NCBI RefSeq assembly: GCF_003854895.1
Contig: NZ_CP033966.1
Coordinates: 4,774,001-4,838,000 of the forward strand
DNA from: Pigmentiphaga sp. H8
GTDB taxonomy: Bacteria > Pseudomonadota > Gammaproteobacteria > Burkholderiales > Burkholderiaceae_B
Direction of reading: 5' to 3'
Length of the DNA stretch: 64,000 nucleotides
Below, in pieces: positions 27,133 to 36,232 of this stretch; the first letter of the stretch is position 1, and each line of letters begins with the position of its first letter. The position numbers and the translations under genes are program-made. Below the pieces are notes generated by a model. The model saw only the letters and a list, made by a program, of their open reading frames with translations, did no database searches and had not been told where the DNA came from.

Positions 27133-27146
27133 AAATGAATACATTT
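27133..27146. promoter_or_regulatory. Putative GntR operator upstream of the flavin oxidoreductase gene
   Basis: An AAATG-AATA-CATTT inverted repeat followed by more T residues lies about 140 bp before the gene at 27287. The same 14 bases occur at 37172-37185 before the gntR gene, with a related GGATACATTTTTG at 37081. A second shared element, TAGG-T/G-TAAACACC, lies at 27171-27183 here and at 37103-37115 there. A further ATACATTT occurs at 27225-27232. Confidence 0.55.
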
Positions 27147-27286
27147 TTATCAATTAACAGAGCAACCATTTAGGTTAAACACCTAGAATCCACCGGAAAA
27201 TATTGACCGCGAACATAAAAATACATACATTTCCTCAGATCTTTTCTAGCGACCAGACCGGGGTGATCCCGGCCTCCAGGAGCACC

Positions 27287-28231
27287 ATGAGCTTCCTTGC
27301 AGGTCTACGTCTTCCGGTCTTCGCCGCCCCCATGTTCCTGGTGTCCGGACCGGAACTGGTCATCGCCGCCGCCCGGGCCGGCATCATCGGCGCCTTTCCC
27401 AACAACAACGTCCGCACCAGCGAGGACTATGGCGACTGGCTGCGGCGAATCAGCGACGCCCTGGGTTCGCACGGGGCGTCCGGGGCGCTGCCCTGGGCGG
27501 CGAACCTGATCACGCACTCGACCAATACCCGTCTGGCCGGCGACCTGGAACAGGTCCGGCGCTTTCGCCCCCCCATCGTCATCACCTCGCTGGGCAGCCC
27601 CCGCCCGGTCATGGAAACCGTGCACGGCTACGGCGGCCTGGTGTTCGCCGATGTCATCGACCTGCGGCTGGCACGCAAGGCCGCCGAGGCCGGGGTGGAC
27701 GGCCTGGTCTGCGTGTGCGCGGGCGCGGGCGGACACACCGGCCACTTGTCGCCGTTCGCCTTCGTCTCCGCGGTCCGCGCGTGCTTCGACGGCTACATCG
27801 TCGCGGGCGGCGGCATCGCCGACGGCTGGGGCATCGCCGGCGCGCTGGCGGCCGGCGCGGACTTCGTCTACATGGGCACGCGCTTCCTGGCGACCCGGGA
27901 AAGCATCGCCGCCGAGGCGCACAAGCGCATGGTCGCCGCCTGCGGCATCGGCGACCTGCTGGTCAGCGACGCCGTCACCGGCACGCCGGCCTCCTGGCTG
28001 GTGCCCTCGCTGGTGCAGTGCGGCCTGGACCCGGCCAACCTGCCCTCGCCCGGGGAACGCGTCTACGACAGCGGCCGCAGCAAGGAGACCCGGCGGTGGA
28101 AAGACGTCTGGTCGGCGGGCCAGGGGCTGGGCGCCGTGCGGGACATCGCGCCGGTGGCGCAGGTCGTGGACTGGCTGGAAGACGAGTTCCAGGCGGCGCG
28201 CACGCGCTTTCTCGCCCTGGGCCAACCCTGA
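27287..28231 (+). CDS. NAD(P)H-dependent flavin oxidoreductase (nitronate monooxygenase family)
   Basis: A 314-residue FMN-binding TIM barrel of the nitronate monooxygenase/YrpB family. It has PVFAAPMFLVSGPELVIAAARAG at the start, split here by position only, the AGAGGHTGHLSPF loop carrying the family histidine, and AGGGIADGWGIAGAL for phosphate binding. AGGAG 6 bp upstream of the ATG at 27287 fixes the start. It forms a pair with the CoA transferase gene. Actual substrate may be a nitronate or an enoyl-type compound; unknown. Confidence 0.88.
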   Translation: MSFLAGLRLPVFAAPMFLVSGPELVIAAARAGIIGAFPNNNVRTSEDYGDWLRRISDALGSHGASGALPWAANLITHSTNTRLAGDLEQVRRFRPPIVITSLGSPRPVMETVHGYGGLVFADVIDLRLARKAAEAGVDGLVCVCAGAGGHTGHLSPFAFVSAVRACFDGYIVAGGGIADGWGIAGALAAGADFVYMGTRFLATRESIAAEAHKRMVAACGIGDLLVSDAVTGTPASWLVPSLVQCGLDPANLPSPGERVYDSGRSKETRRWKDVWSAGQGLGAVRDIAPVAQVVDWLEDEFQAARTRFLALGQP

Positions 28232-28250
28232 TCCCGCGCAGGAGACATAC

Positions 28251-29441
28251 GTGACACTCGCAGACACGCCGCGCAGCGGCCCGCTGGCCGGCGTCAAGGT
28301 CCTGGACCTGACCTGGGTCATCCTGGGCCCCTTCTGCACCCAGATGCTGGCCGACCACGGCGCCGACGTCATCAAGCTCGAAGCCCCGGAGGGCGACCCG
28401 ATGCGGGCCGTGGGACCGCGCCGCACGAACGACATGGGCCCGTCCTTCCTGCAGTTGAACCGCAACAAGCGCAGCATGGCACTGGACCTGAAGCAGGAAG
28501 CATCGCGGCGAGTGCTGGAGCGGCTGATCGCCTGGTGCGACGTGTTCGTCAGCAATATGCGTCCGCAGGCGCTGGAGCGCCTGGGCCTGGACTACGATCG
28601 CGTCAGGCGCGTGAATCCCAAGGTGGTCTACGTGAGCTGCACCGGCTTCGGCGAGGATGGCCCCTATGCCGGCCGGCCGGCGTTCGACGAAGTGATCCAG
28701 GCGATGACCGGGCTGGCGGCGGCCCGGGCACGCGACGGCGACGGCATGCCGCAGTCGTGCCCCTTTCCATTGGCCGACCGCTACGCCGGCCTTTATGCCG
28801 CGTTCTGCATCAGCGCCGCCCTGGCCGCCGTCGCCCGCGACGGCGCGGGGCAGAAGCTGGAAATCCCGATGTTCGAAGTGATCGCGCAGCTGGTGCTGGC
28901 CGACCACATGATAGGCAGCGTCTTCGATCCGCCCGAGTCGGCACCCGGATACGACCGCTACCTGAACGGCCAGCGCACCTACTTCCGCACGGCGGACGGC
29001 CACCTGTGCGCCGCCATCAACACCGACCGCCAGTGGCGCAAGTTCCTCGAGGCGGCAGGCCGGACCGACCTGCTGGGGCATCCCTCGTTCGCCACCCGCG
29101 CCGCGCGCGCCCGCGAAGCGCCAGCCGTGGATCGCCAGTTGCGGGAACTGTTCGCCGGCGGCACCACCGCGCACTGGCTGGCGCTGCTGGAGAAGGCCGA
29201 GGTACCGGCGGCCCCGGTGCGCGGCATCGCCGACCTGGTGAACGATCCGCACCTGGCGGCGGTGGATTTCTTCATCCATGCGCCGCACCCCACGCAAGGC
29301 GATCTGCGCATGCCGGGCTTTCCCGCGCGCTGGAGCGCCACGCCGCCCTCGTACCGGCGGGGCGCGCCGGGACTCGGGCAGCACACGGAAGAGATACTCA
29401 GGGAACTGGGCCTGGACGACGGCCCGCGGCCCGCGTCATAG
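28251..29441 (+). CDS. CaiB/BaiF (family III) CoA transferase
   Basis: A 396-residue family III CoA transferase that moves CoA between carboxylic acids. Characteristic parts are LAGVKVLDLTWVILGPF, VIKLEAPEGDPMR, LNRNKRSMALDLK and FVSNMRP; the likely catalytic aspartate is D176 in PLADRYAG. The start is GTG at 28251 with AGGAG upstream; there is no ATG at the proper place. The stop overlaps the convergent dioxygenase beta gene by 6 bp. Confidence 0.9.
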   Translation: MTLADTPRSGPLAGVKVLDLTWVILGPFCTQMLADHGADVIKLEAPEGDPMRAVGPRRTNDMGPSFLQLNRNKRSMALDLKQEASRRVLERLIAWCDVFVSNMRPQALERLGLDYDRVRRVNPKVVYVSCTGFGEDGPYAGRPAFDEVIQAMTGLAAARARDGDGMPQSCPFPLADRYAGLYAAFCISAALAAVARDGAGQKLEIPMFEVIAQLVLADHMIGSVFDPPESAPGYDRYLNGQRTYFRTADGHLCAAINTDRQWRKFLEAAGRTDLLGHPSFATRAARAREAPAVDRQLRELFAGGTTAHWLALLEKAEVPAAPVRGIADLVNDPHLAAVDFFIHAPHPTQGDLRMPGFPARWSATPPSYRRGAPGLGQHTEEILRELGLDDGPRPAS

Positions 29442-29939
29442 CAGGAAGGTCAGGTTGCCCAGCCACGCATCGTGGTTCATCAGCGTGATGGTCTTGCGGA
29501 CGATCCGCACGCCCTGGGCCGTTGGGCGGCAGATGTGCTCCATCGTCGTCACCAGCGGCTGGATCTCGCCGATGCCGACCTGCGCGCTGTCGCCGGTGCG
29601 CATCTCGTAGATCACCTGGTTGGACTTCACCAGGAAGCCTTCGGCATGTTCCTGCACGCGCACGTTGCCGATCAGGTGCAGGGTGCGCGATGGCGGCGAC
29701 TGCGCGGGAAATTCCACGTGCAGCAGGTGATAGACCCGCTCTTCCCGGCGCAGCGTGTCGTCGTGGACGATGGCGGCGTTCTGGCCCGGCTCCTCGGCCG
29801 GATCCAGCGGTATCCAGTACAGCCCGTCCTCGGTGAAGAGCTTGAGCCAGTCGTCCAGCTGCCGGGTGTCGAGCAGGTCCGCTTCGTGTATCAGCAGGGT
29901 TTCCGCGTCCGCGCGAGTCCATGTAGTGGGGAAATGCAT
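29436..29939 (-). CDS. Aromatic-ring-hydroxylating dioxygenase, beta subunit
   Basis: A 167-residue small subunit with the cone-shaped SnoaL-like fold of the ring-hydroxylating dioxygenase beta family. It has LIHEADLLDTRQLDDWLKLF at the N-terminus and YWIPLDP after it. It is structural in the alpha-beta hexamer. It lies 13 bp downstream of the alpha gene. Confidence 0.9.
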   Translation of the reverse strand: MHFPTTWTRADAETLLIHEADLLDTRQLDDWLKLFTEDGLYWIPLDPAEEPGQNAAIVHDDTLRREERVYHLLHVEFPAQSPPSRTLHLIGNVRVQEHAEGFLVKSNQVIYEMRTGDSAQVGIGEIQPLVTTMEHICRPTAQGVRIVRKTITLMNHDAWLGNLTFLL

Positions 29940-29952
29940 GCGCCCGGTCTCC

Positions 29953-31275
29953 TCAGCGTCGCGCCATCAGTTGCTTCCACGCCAGCCACAGCGCGCGCTG
30001 GGGGGCCTCGCTGGCCGGCAGACCCTTGATGTCGCCGTTGGCCAGCCTCTCGTCCGTTTGCAGCCCGCGCTCCAGCACCAGCCAGTCCACCGCGCTGCCC
30101 GCCAGCCCCTGCTGGTTGCGCGCGAAGATGTCCACGTCGTCGGCCATGCCGTGGCCGGCCGGCCCATAGAAGCGCTCCTGGCTGCGCATCCAGCCCTCGT
30201 TGAATTCGCGCGGCGCGTCGACCAGGTCGTACAGGTAGATGGTGACCTCGGTCAGGTCCGGCGCGATCGGGCGCCAGGTGCGGATCTGCTGGTGGATCAG
30301 GCCCAGGTTGGGAAAGATCGTGCCCGACATGCGCCCGACCACGAACGCGAATTCCTCTTCGCCGTGGATGTCGCGCAAGGCCTCGTAGTAGGCGCGGTGC
30401 GGGCCGTTCAGCAAGGCCTCGGGATCGGCCGTGCCGGAATTCTCCAGCTGGGCGTGGCCGTGGCGCAGCGCCCAGCTCGATCCCTTGAAGCGGATCTGGC
30501 GCATGGCCTTGGCCGACCCGCCCTTGTGCGCGCCATAGTCGCCGGTGGTTTCGCCGTACTTGGACTGCAGCGCGACGAAGCCCTTGTGCGTATGCAGGAA
30601 GTGGTAGGCATCGACGATGTTCTCGATCTGGAATTTCCAGTTGCCCTGGTAGCGCATGACGAATGGCTTGCCGCGCAGCGCGATGCGCCCCGCCGGCGAA
30701 CGCCCGAACTTGCGGTCTATGGTCTTCTTGGCGCGTCCCAGGTAGGTGTCCAGGTCGACGGCGTCCGGGTCCAGGTTGGCGAAGATCAGCCCCCGGTAGG
30801 CATCGACCTTCGGCACCCGGTGCAAGCCTTCGGGCGCGTCGAAGTCGGGGGCATAGCCGCCCGAGTCGTTGCGTTCGGACACCGCCAGCAGCTTGCCGTC
30901 CAGGCCGAACACCCAGCCGTGGTACGGGCAGGTGAAGTCGCGCACCGTGCCGCGGGTCTCGCGCGCGATCACCGCGCCGCGGTGCACGCAGCGATTGACC
31001 AGCACGTGCACCGTGCCGTCGGCCGCCCGCGAGACGATGACGGGCTGCGTCCCGATGTAGGCCGTCTTGAAATCGCCCGGGTTGGGGATCTCGCTTTCAT
31101 GGCCGACATAGACCCAGACCTTCGAGAAGACGCGCGCCATCTCGGCGTCGAACACCGCCTGATCGGTATAGGCGCGCGTGTGCACGCGGAAATGGCGTTC
31201 GTCCTGCCAGATCAGCGACGACGGATCCAGGCCGGCCTCCCCGCCTCCATGCTCTCTTGCAAACATCGCAGACAT
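29953..31275 (-). CDS. Aromatic-ring-hydroxylating dioxygenase, alpha subunit (Rieske)
   Basis: A 440-residue catalytic subunit. The Rieske [2Fe-2S] ligands are C96, H98, C116 and H119. The mononuclear iron site follows at residues 222-230, with the bridging aspartate D222 and histidines H225 and H230. Together with the beta, ferredoxin and reductase genes in the same operon it makes a complete three-component dioxygenase adding O2 to an aromatic ring. Substrate is not evident; carboxylated aromatics are common for enzymes encoded beside CoA transferases and Bug receptors. Confidence 0.92.
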   Translation of the reverse strand: MSAMFAREHGGGEAGLDPSSLIWQDERHFRVHTRAYTDQAVFDAEMARVFSKVWVYVGHESEIPNPGDFKTAYIGTQPVIVSRAADGTVHVLVNRCVHRGAVIARETRGTVRDFTCPYHGWVFGLDGKLLAVSERNDSGGYAPDFDAPEGLHRVPKVDAYRGLIFANLDPDAVDLDTYLGRAKKTIDRKFGRSPAGRIALRGKPFVMRYQGNWKFQIENIVDAYHFLHTHKGFVALQSKYGETTGDYGAHKGGSAKAMRQIRFKGSSWALRHGHAQLENSGTADPEALLNGPHRAYYEALRDIHGEEEFAFVVGRMSGTIFPNLGLIHQQIRTWRPIAPDLTEVTIYLYDLVDAPREFNEGWMRSQERFYGPAGHGMADDVDIFARNQQGLAGSAVDWLVLERGLQTDERLANGDIKGLPASEAPQRALWLAWKQLMARR

Positions 31276-31297
31276 ATCGATTCCTATCCTCCAACCA

Positions 31298-32074
31298 CTA
31301 ATCCATGAACCTGCCGCCCGACAGGTTCAGCGTTTCGCCCGTCACGTACGCGCCGTGGCGCGAGGCCAGGTAGAACACCGCGTGCGCCGCCTCGATGGAC
31401 CGGCCCACGCGGCCGACGGGAATGCCTTTGACCACTTCCTCCATGCGGGCCTCGCTGGCGCCCGCCACCTGCACGTCGAACAGGGACGTGGCGATCACGT
31501 TGACCGTCACGCCGTGGGGCGCCAGCTCCGCCGCCATCACGCGCGAATACGCGATCAGCCCGCCCTTGGCCGCCGCATAGGGCGCCACGTGCCGATGGAC
31601 GCCGGTCTTGCCGGACATCGAGGAGAACGACACGATGCGTCCGCCGCCGCGCTCCTTCATCCGGCGCGCCGCCGACTGGATGCACAGGATGGGCCCCACC
31701 AGTTCCCGCTCGATCACGTCCCGGTAGCGCGCCGCGTGCGTATCCAGCGCGTCCGCGGTGCTGACCGGCGCGGCCACGTTCACGAGGATGTCCAGCCCGC
31801 CGAGCCGAGACACGCAGGCATCGAAGAAACGCTCGACCTCGGCTTCGTCGTCCGTCTCCACCGGCAGACAGGCGGCGCCGCAGGCACCCGCCACCGACGC
31901 CGCATGCGCCGCGTCCTCCGCCGATGTCACGCCGACCACGACCTTGGCGCCGCGCGCCGCGAAGGCCCGCAGCAGTTCCGGGCCCGACCCCAGCGCGCCG
32001 CCCACCAGGACGACGGCGGAACCGGCGAACTCCGCCGGATCACCGGGCGCATCCCACTTGAGCGTGTCATCCAT
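31298..32074 (-). CDS. SDR-family oxidoreductase (possible cis-dihydrodiol dehydrogenase)
   Basis: A 258-residue short-chain dehydrogenase. Catalytic Y166 and K170 (YAAAK) and the serines at 151-152 are present. The coenzyme motif is unusual: VLVGGALGSG instead of TGxxxGIG, and LVNVAAP instead of NNAG. It sits 22 bp upstream of the dioxygenase alpha gene, so it may rearomatise the dihydrodiol product. That role is inferred from context. Confidence 0.87.
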   Translation of the reverse strand: MDDTLKWDAPGDPAEFAGSAVVLVGGALGSGPELLRAFAARGAKVVVGVTSAEDAAHAASVAGACGAACLPVETDDEAEVERFFDACVSRLGGLDILVNVAAPVSTADALDTHAARYRDVIERELVGPILCIQSAARRMKERGGGRIVSFSSMSGKTGVHRHVAPYAAAKGGLIAYSRVMAAELAPHGVTVNVIATSLFDVQVAGASEARMEEVVKGIPVGRVGRSIEAAHAVFYLASRHGAYVTGETLNLSGGRFMD

Positions 32075-32098
32075 GACGGCTTCCTCCCGGCTTGGGGC

Positions 32099-33070
32099 CT
32101 AGTTGGCCGTGATGTTGTTCTTGCGGATGATGGCGCTGAAGCGGGCCAGCTGCATGTCCATCAGTTCCTGCAGCGCCTGCGGCGAAGACGGCTTCACGTC
32201 CAGCCCGGTCTTCTCCAGGGCCGACTTGACGTCGGGCAGCTCCAGGATGCGCGTCATCTCCTTGTTGAGCTTGTCGATGATGGCGGCCGGCGTTCCCTTG
32301 GGCGCCAGGAAGCCGTACCAGGCGGGCATGCCCGGCGTGATCCCCAGTTCCGCGAACGACGGCACGCCCGGCGCGCTGCGCTGGCGCTCGGAACTCGACA
32401 CGCCCAGGTTGCGCAACTGGCCGGACTCGATGAAGGGGCGCAGCGTATGGGTGGCGACGAACATGGCGTCCACGTGCCCCGCGATCACGTCATTGACGCC
32501 GGGCGCCGTGCCTTTGTAGGGCACGTGCAGGAACGAGGTGTGCGTGGCGTCCTCGAACTCGGCCAGCAGGATGTGCGACGGCGAGCCCACGCCCGCGGAC
32601 GCGAAATTGATCTTGCCGGGGTTGGCCTTGGCCGCGGCCACCAGGTCGGCCATCGTCCGGTAGCCTTTGCCGGGATTCACCGCCAGCGAATTGGTGCCGC
32701 GCGCCGCGATCATCACCGGCGTCAGGTCCTTCATGGGATTGAAGGACGGCGAGGGATAGAGGATGGACGTGATGACGAGATTGCTCGCGGTCACCACCAG
32801 CGTGTAGCCGTCGGGCGCCGCGCGCGCCACCTGCTCGGCCCCCAGGTGGCCGGCCAGGCCGGTCTTGTTCTCGACGATGACGGGCTGCTTCCAGCTTTCG
32901 AACAGTTTTTCGCCGACCAGCCTGGCGATGTTGTCCATGCCGGTTCCCGGGGTGAAGGGAACGATGAAGCGCAAGGGCTTGGACGGGAAATCGACCGCCG
33001 CGTCGGCCGCTGCCACGGCGGTCGATACGCAGCCAAAGGCCAGGAGCACAGCACACGACGTGATACGCAT
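32099..33070 (-). CDS. Bug-family tripartite tricarboxylate receptor
   Basis: A 323-residue periplasmic receptor. The signal peptide is MRITSCAVLLAFGCVSTAVA with cleavage soon after, then FPSKPLRFIVPFTPGTGMDN. I place the start at the ATG at 33070; the longer reading frame upstream overlaps the ferredoxin gene. It lies inside the dioxygenase operon and presumably binds the aromatic or organic-acid substrate. No TctA/TctB genes nearby. Confidence 0.9.
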   Translation of the reverse strand: MRITSCAVLLAFGCVSTAVAAADAAVDFPSKPLRFIVPFTPGTGMDNIARLVGEKLFESWKQPVIVENKTGLAGHLGAEQVARAAPDGYTLVVTASNLVITSILYPSPSFNPMKDLTPVMIAARGTNSLAVNPGKGYRTMADLVAAAKANPGKINFASAGVGSPSHILLAEFEDATHTSFLHVPYKGTAPGVNDVIAGHVDAMFVATHTLRPFIESGQLRNLGVSSSERQRSAPGVPSFAELGITPGMPAWYGFLAPKGTPAAIIDKLNKEMTRILELPDVKSALEKTGLDVKPSSPQALQELMDMQLARFSAIIRKNNITAN

Positions 33071-33140
33071 TTGACTCTCCCAAGATATGGACGGACACGG
33101 AGGACCCTCCTCCGCGCCTTGCTGCAGGACGCCAGCGGCG

Positions 33141-33458
33141 TCAGCCCGAGGGAGGCACGTCGACCAGCACCATGCCTTCCTCGATACGTACCGGATACAC
33201 CTGGATCGGAATGCTGACCGGGCCCGAAACCGGACGGCCGGTGGGAATGTGGAACACGCCTTCGTGCAAGGGGCACTCCACGCAGTCGCCGCTGACGAAG
33301 CCTTCCGCCAGGTGCGCCTTCGCGTGCGTGCAGATGTCGTGCGTGGCATGGACGCGGCCGTCCAGCTTGTACAGCGCGAGGGGCTCGCCCTCCACGCACA
33401 CCGAGACGGCATCGCCCTCGGGTACGTCGTCGAACTTGATCGTCTGGCACCAGACCAT
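33141..33458 (-). CDS. Rieske-type ferredoxin component of the dioxygenase
   Basis: A 105-residue Rieske [2Fe-2S] ferredoxin. Cluster ligands are C43 and H45 (CTHAKAH) and C62 and H65 (CPLHEG). It carries electrons from the reductase (33470-34768) to the dioxygenase alpha subunit. It is 11 bp downstream of the reductase gene. Confidence 0.93.
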   Translation of the reverse strand: MVWCQTIKFDDVPEGDAVSVCVEGEPLALYKLDGRVHATHDICTHAKAHLAEGFVSGDCVECPLHEGVFHIPTGRPVSGPVSIPIQVYPVRIEEGMVLVDVPPSG

Positions 33459-33469
33459 GAAAGCTCCGT

Positions 33470-34768
33470 CTATGACCGGGAATCGTCCGGCGCCGCGGCC
33501 GGGCCGCGCTGCTGGGCATTGCGCAGCGCCGTTGCCAGCGGCACCGCCGGGTCGGCCAGTTCCGTGGCATCCACGCCCCGGCCCGCGGCCACGAGCTGGC
33601 GCACGATACGGCGGTCCCGGCCACTGTTGAACAACTCCGCCCCGACCAGCACGCCGGCCGCGTCGAAGTGGAAACCCGCCGCCTTGCCCGCGCCGGCCTC
33701 GCGCGCGACGTACCGGGTGGCGCCTGCCGGCCGGCCCACGATCTGCAGATTCATGTCGAACTGGTCCGTCCAGAACCACGGCGCCTCGTCGGCGGCGGGC
33801 TCCGCCGGCAGCGGCCCGCCGCCCTGTTCGATGCGCGCGATGGCGGCAGCGGCCCGTACGGCCTGGCGCTCGGCGTTCTCCCAGGACTCCAGGCGGATGC
33901 GGCAGCCGCCACCGGCCTCGCGCGGCGCGGCGATGTCGCCGATCGCATAGATGCCTTGCGCCGACGTCCGGCACGCCGCGTCCACCAGGACGCCGTGCAC
34001 GGGCGGCGGATTCAGGGCCAGGCCCGCGCGCTCGGCCAGCGCGACGTCGGGCAGCGCGCCCATGCCGGCCAGCACCACGTCCGCCTCGCCCTGCGCGCCA
34101 TCGTCCAGCACGTACCGGAAGGCCGGCCCCGCGCGCGCGATGTCGACGGGCGCGCGGCTCAGCTTCACCTCCACGCCCTGCCCTGCATGCAGCGCGAGCA
34201 CGCGTTCGGCCGCCCACGCGCTGACGGCGCGCGGCAACAGCCTCGGCTGTTTCTCCACCACCGTCACGCGGCACCCCAGGCGGGTGGCGGACGCGGCCAC
34301 CTCCAGTCCCACGAAGCCGCCGCCGATCAGCAGCACGCGCTGCCCGGGGCGCAATGCTTCCCTGAGGCGCGCGGCGTCGGCCGCGTTGCGCAGCGCCAGC
34401 ACGTCGCCCGGCGCAAGGCCGGCGAAGGCCGGCATCCGCGCCACGGAGCCGGTCGCCAGCACCAGGTGGCGATAGGCGAGGGATGCGCCATCGGCAAGAT
34501 CCACGCGGCGCGCGGCCGGATCGATGGCCATGGCCCGGACCGCAGGCCGCAGGACGATACCGGCGGCCTCATAGCTGGCCGCCGGCGCGATCGGCGCCAG
34601 GCGGCCGTCCTCCAGCAGGAACGATTTGGACAGCGGCGGCCGCTCGTAGGGCTCGGCACCCTCGTCGCCCAGCAGCGTGACCGATCCGGCATAGCCCGCC
34701 TGGCGCAGGGCATGAGCGCAGCGCGCCCCCGCATGGCCGGCACCGACGATGACCACGCCTGGCGTCAT
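33470..34768 (-). CDS. FAD-dependent ferredoxin reductase
   Basis: A 432-residue NAD(P)H:ferredoxin reductase of the BphA4/rubredoxin-reductase type. It has the FAD-binding VVIVGAGHAGARCA, the NAD-binding LLIGGGFVGLEVAAS and a second FAD motif YAIGDIAAP. It reduces the Rieske ferredoxin encoded just downstream. The ATG at 34768 overlaps the MmgE/PrpD stop by 4 bp, which sets the start over a long in-frame upstream extension. Confidence 0.92.
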   Translation of the reverse strand: MTPGVVIVGAGHAGARCAHALRQAGYAGSVTLLGDEGAEPYERPPLSKSFLLEDGRLAPIAPAASYEAAGIVLRPAVRAMAIDPAARRVDLADGASLAYRHLVLATGSVARMPAFAGLAPGDVLALRNAADAARLREALRPGQRVLLIGGGFVGLEVAASATRLGCRVTVVEKQPRLLPRAVSAWAAERVLALHAGQGVEVKLSRAPVDIARAGPAFRYVLDDGAQGEADVVLAGMGALPDVALAERAGLALNPPPVHGVLVDAACRTSAQGIYAIGDIAAPREAGGGCRIRLESWENAERQAVRAAAAIARIEQGGGPLPAEPAADEAPWFWTDQFDMNLQIVGRPAGATRYVAREAGAGKAAGFHFDAAGVLVGAELFNSGRDRRIVRQLVAAGRGVDATELADPAVPLATALRNAQQRGPAAAPDDSRS

Positions 34769-36195
34769 GGCGCCTCCACGCCCTTCGCGCCGGCTCCCAA
34801 CAGGGCGCACAGCGGCTGGATGCTGGCCGCCGCGTCCAGCGCGCGAACCGCTTCCAGGATGTCCCGGGTACGCTGGGCGCCCATGACCGGTTCGACGTTG
34901 ACGCGCAGCTTTTCCTCGAAGTCGGCATCGGAGAAAGGCTTGAGCCTGTGCCCGGGCGGCGGGCCCGCTTCGCCCACGATCACCTCGCCGGTGTCCAGCG
35001 TGACCTCCACTCGCGCCAGGAATCCCGCGGCCGCGCCGCCGCCCAGTTCGGCGGCCGGTTCGACCACGAGCCGGTCGTTCAGCAGTGTCCGCACGTCGGG
35101 ACGCATGACCCGCTCCTTGTCGAAGGTGCCCGTGTCCACCCGGCCGTCGAGCAGCGCCATCGCAACGATGCAGGGCAGCGAATGATCGGCCGTCTCGCGC
35201 GACACCGGATGCCACGGGTCCGCCCGCTGGCTGACCAGATGGTCGTACACGCCCTCGTCGGCACGCACGCGGATGCCGGCGATCCGGGCGGGATCGGGAA
35301 TCCGGCGCCGCGCTTCCAGCGCGGCCTGGATTGCGCTTTGCCCGCGCGACCCGACCGGCCACAGTTTGTAGGTCACCCGTTCGACGGCCGACAGGGGCTG
35401 CGCGGGGTCCAGGCGGCGCAGCAGCGCCTCGCGGTCTTCCTCGGCCAGTTCCAGACGGGCCAGGAAACCGTACTTGCCCTCGAACGGCCGGACCGCCCCT
35501 TCGGCCCCCGCTTCCGCGAGCAGGCAGGCATACACCGACTGCCGGACGGCGTCGCTGCCGTTGAAGCGCTTCCACATGGTCAGGTCGCCGCGCCGGTTCA
35601 GGTCGTTGGACTCGACCTCCAGGCTGGCGGAATGGGGAATCACGGTGATCGCCAGGGCGTCGGCAGCCTGCTCTTCCGACAGGTCCAGCATGCGGGCCGC
35701 CGCGCAGGTGCAGGCAATGGCCACGATGTTGGGATAGTCCAGGCCGCCGTTGCGCAGGCGCAGGCCGTCGAACAGCGCCACCGCGACCTCGTAGCCCAGC
35801 GCGATGGCACCGATCAGCCCCTGGCCGTCGATGCCGCGCCACTGCGCCAGGGCCATCAGGCCCGGAATCATGTCGCTGGGATGGCCCCCCGACTTGCCGA
35901 TGTACAGGTCGTTGTAGTCATAGGCGCGCAGCGGCACGCCGTTCACCAAGGCCGCGGCTTCGGCGGTAACGCATTCGCCCGTGCCCCATATCGTCGCCCC
36001 CTGGGCCACGATGGCATGGCGCGCGTAGCGCCGGGCCGCCACGGCGGCGGGGTGCGTCAGAGCGCCCAGCGCCACGGCCAGCGTATCCAGCAATGCGGCT
36101 TTCACCGCGCGGTCCACCGACGCGCCGCATTCCAGCGCCGCATGCCGGGAGAACGCAGCCAGGGCCCGCAGCATGCGATCGGAAGTCGTTGTCAC
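34765..36195 (-). CDS. MmgE/PrpD family protein
   Basis: A protein of about 476 residues in the MmgE/PrpD family, which includes 2-methylcitrate dehydratase and cis-aconitate decarboxylase. Family features include ALLDTLAVALGAL, AYDYNDLY-IGKSGGHPSD and SYRVTYK-like VERVTYKLWPVG. I chose the GTG at 36195, preceded by GGAGAAAGG; a TTG at 36210 lies upstream of that site. Expected to dehydrate or isomerise a hydroxyacid in the pathway; its substrate is unknown. Confidence 0.87.
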   Translation of the reverse strand: MTTTSDRMLRALAAFSRHAALECGASVDRAVKAALLDTLAVALGALTHPAAVAARRYARHAIVAQGATIWGTGECVTAEAAALVNGVPLRAYDYNDLYIGKSGGHPSDMIPGLMALAQWRGIDGQGLIGAIALGYEVAVALFDGLRLRNGGLDYPNIVAIACTCAAARMLDLSEEQAADALAITVIPHSASLEVESNDLNRRGDLTMWKRFNGSDAVRQSVYACLLAEAGAEGAVRPFEGKYGFLARLELAEEDREALLRRLDPAQPLSAVERVTYKLWPVGSRGQSAIQAALEARRRIPDPARIAGIRVRADEGVYDHLVSQRADPWHPVSRETADHSLPCIVAMALLDGRVDTGTFDKERVMRPDVRTLLNDRLVVEPAAELGGGAAAGFLARVEVTLDTGEVIVGEAGPPPGHRLKPFSDADFEEKLRVNVEPVMGAQRTRDILEAVRALDAAASIQPLCALLGAGAKGVEAP

Positions 36196-36232
36196 TTTGC
36201 CTTTCTCCAAGAGTCCGGACGAACGCCCGGGG

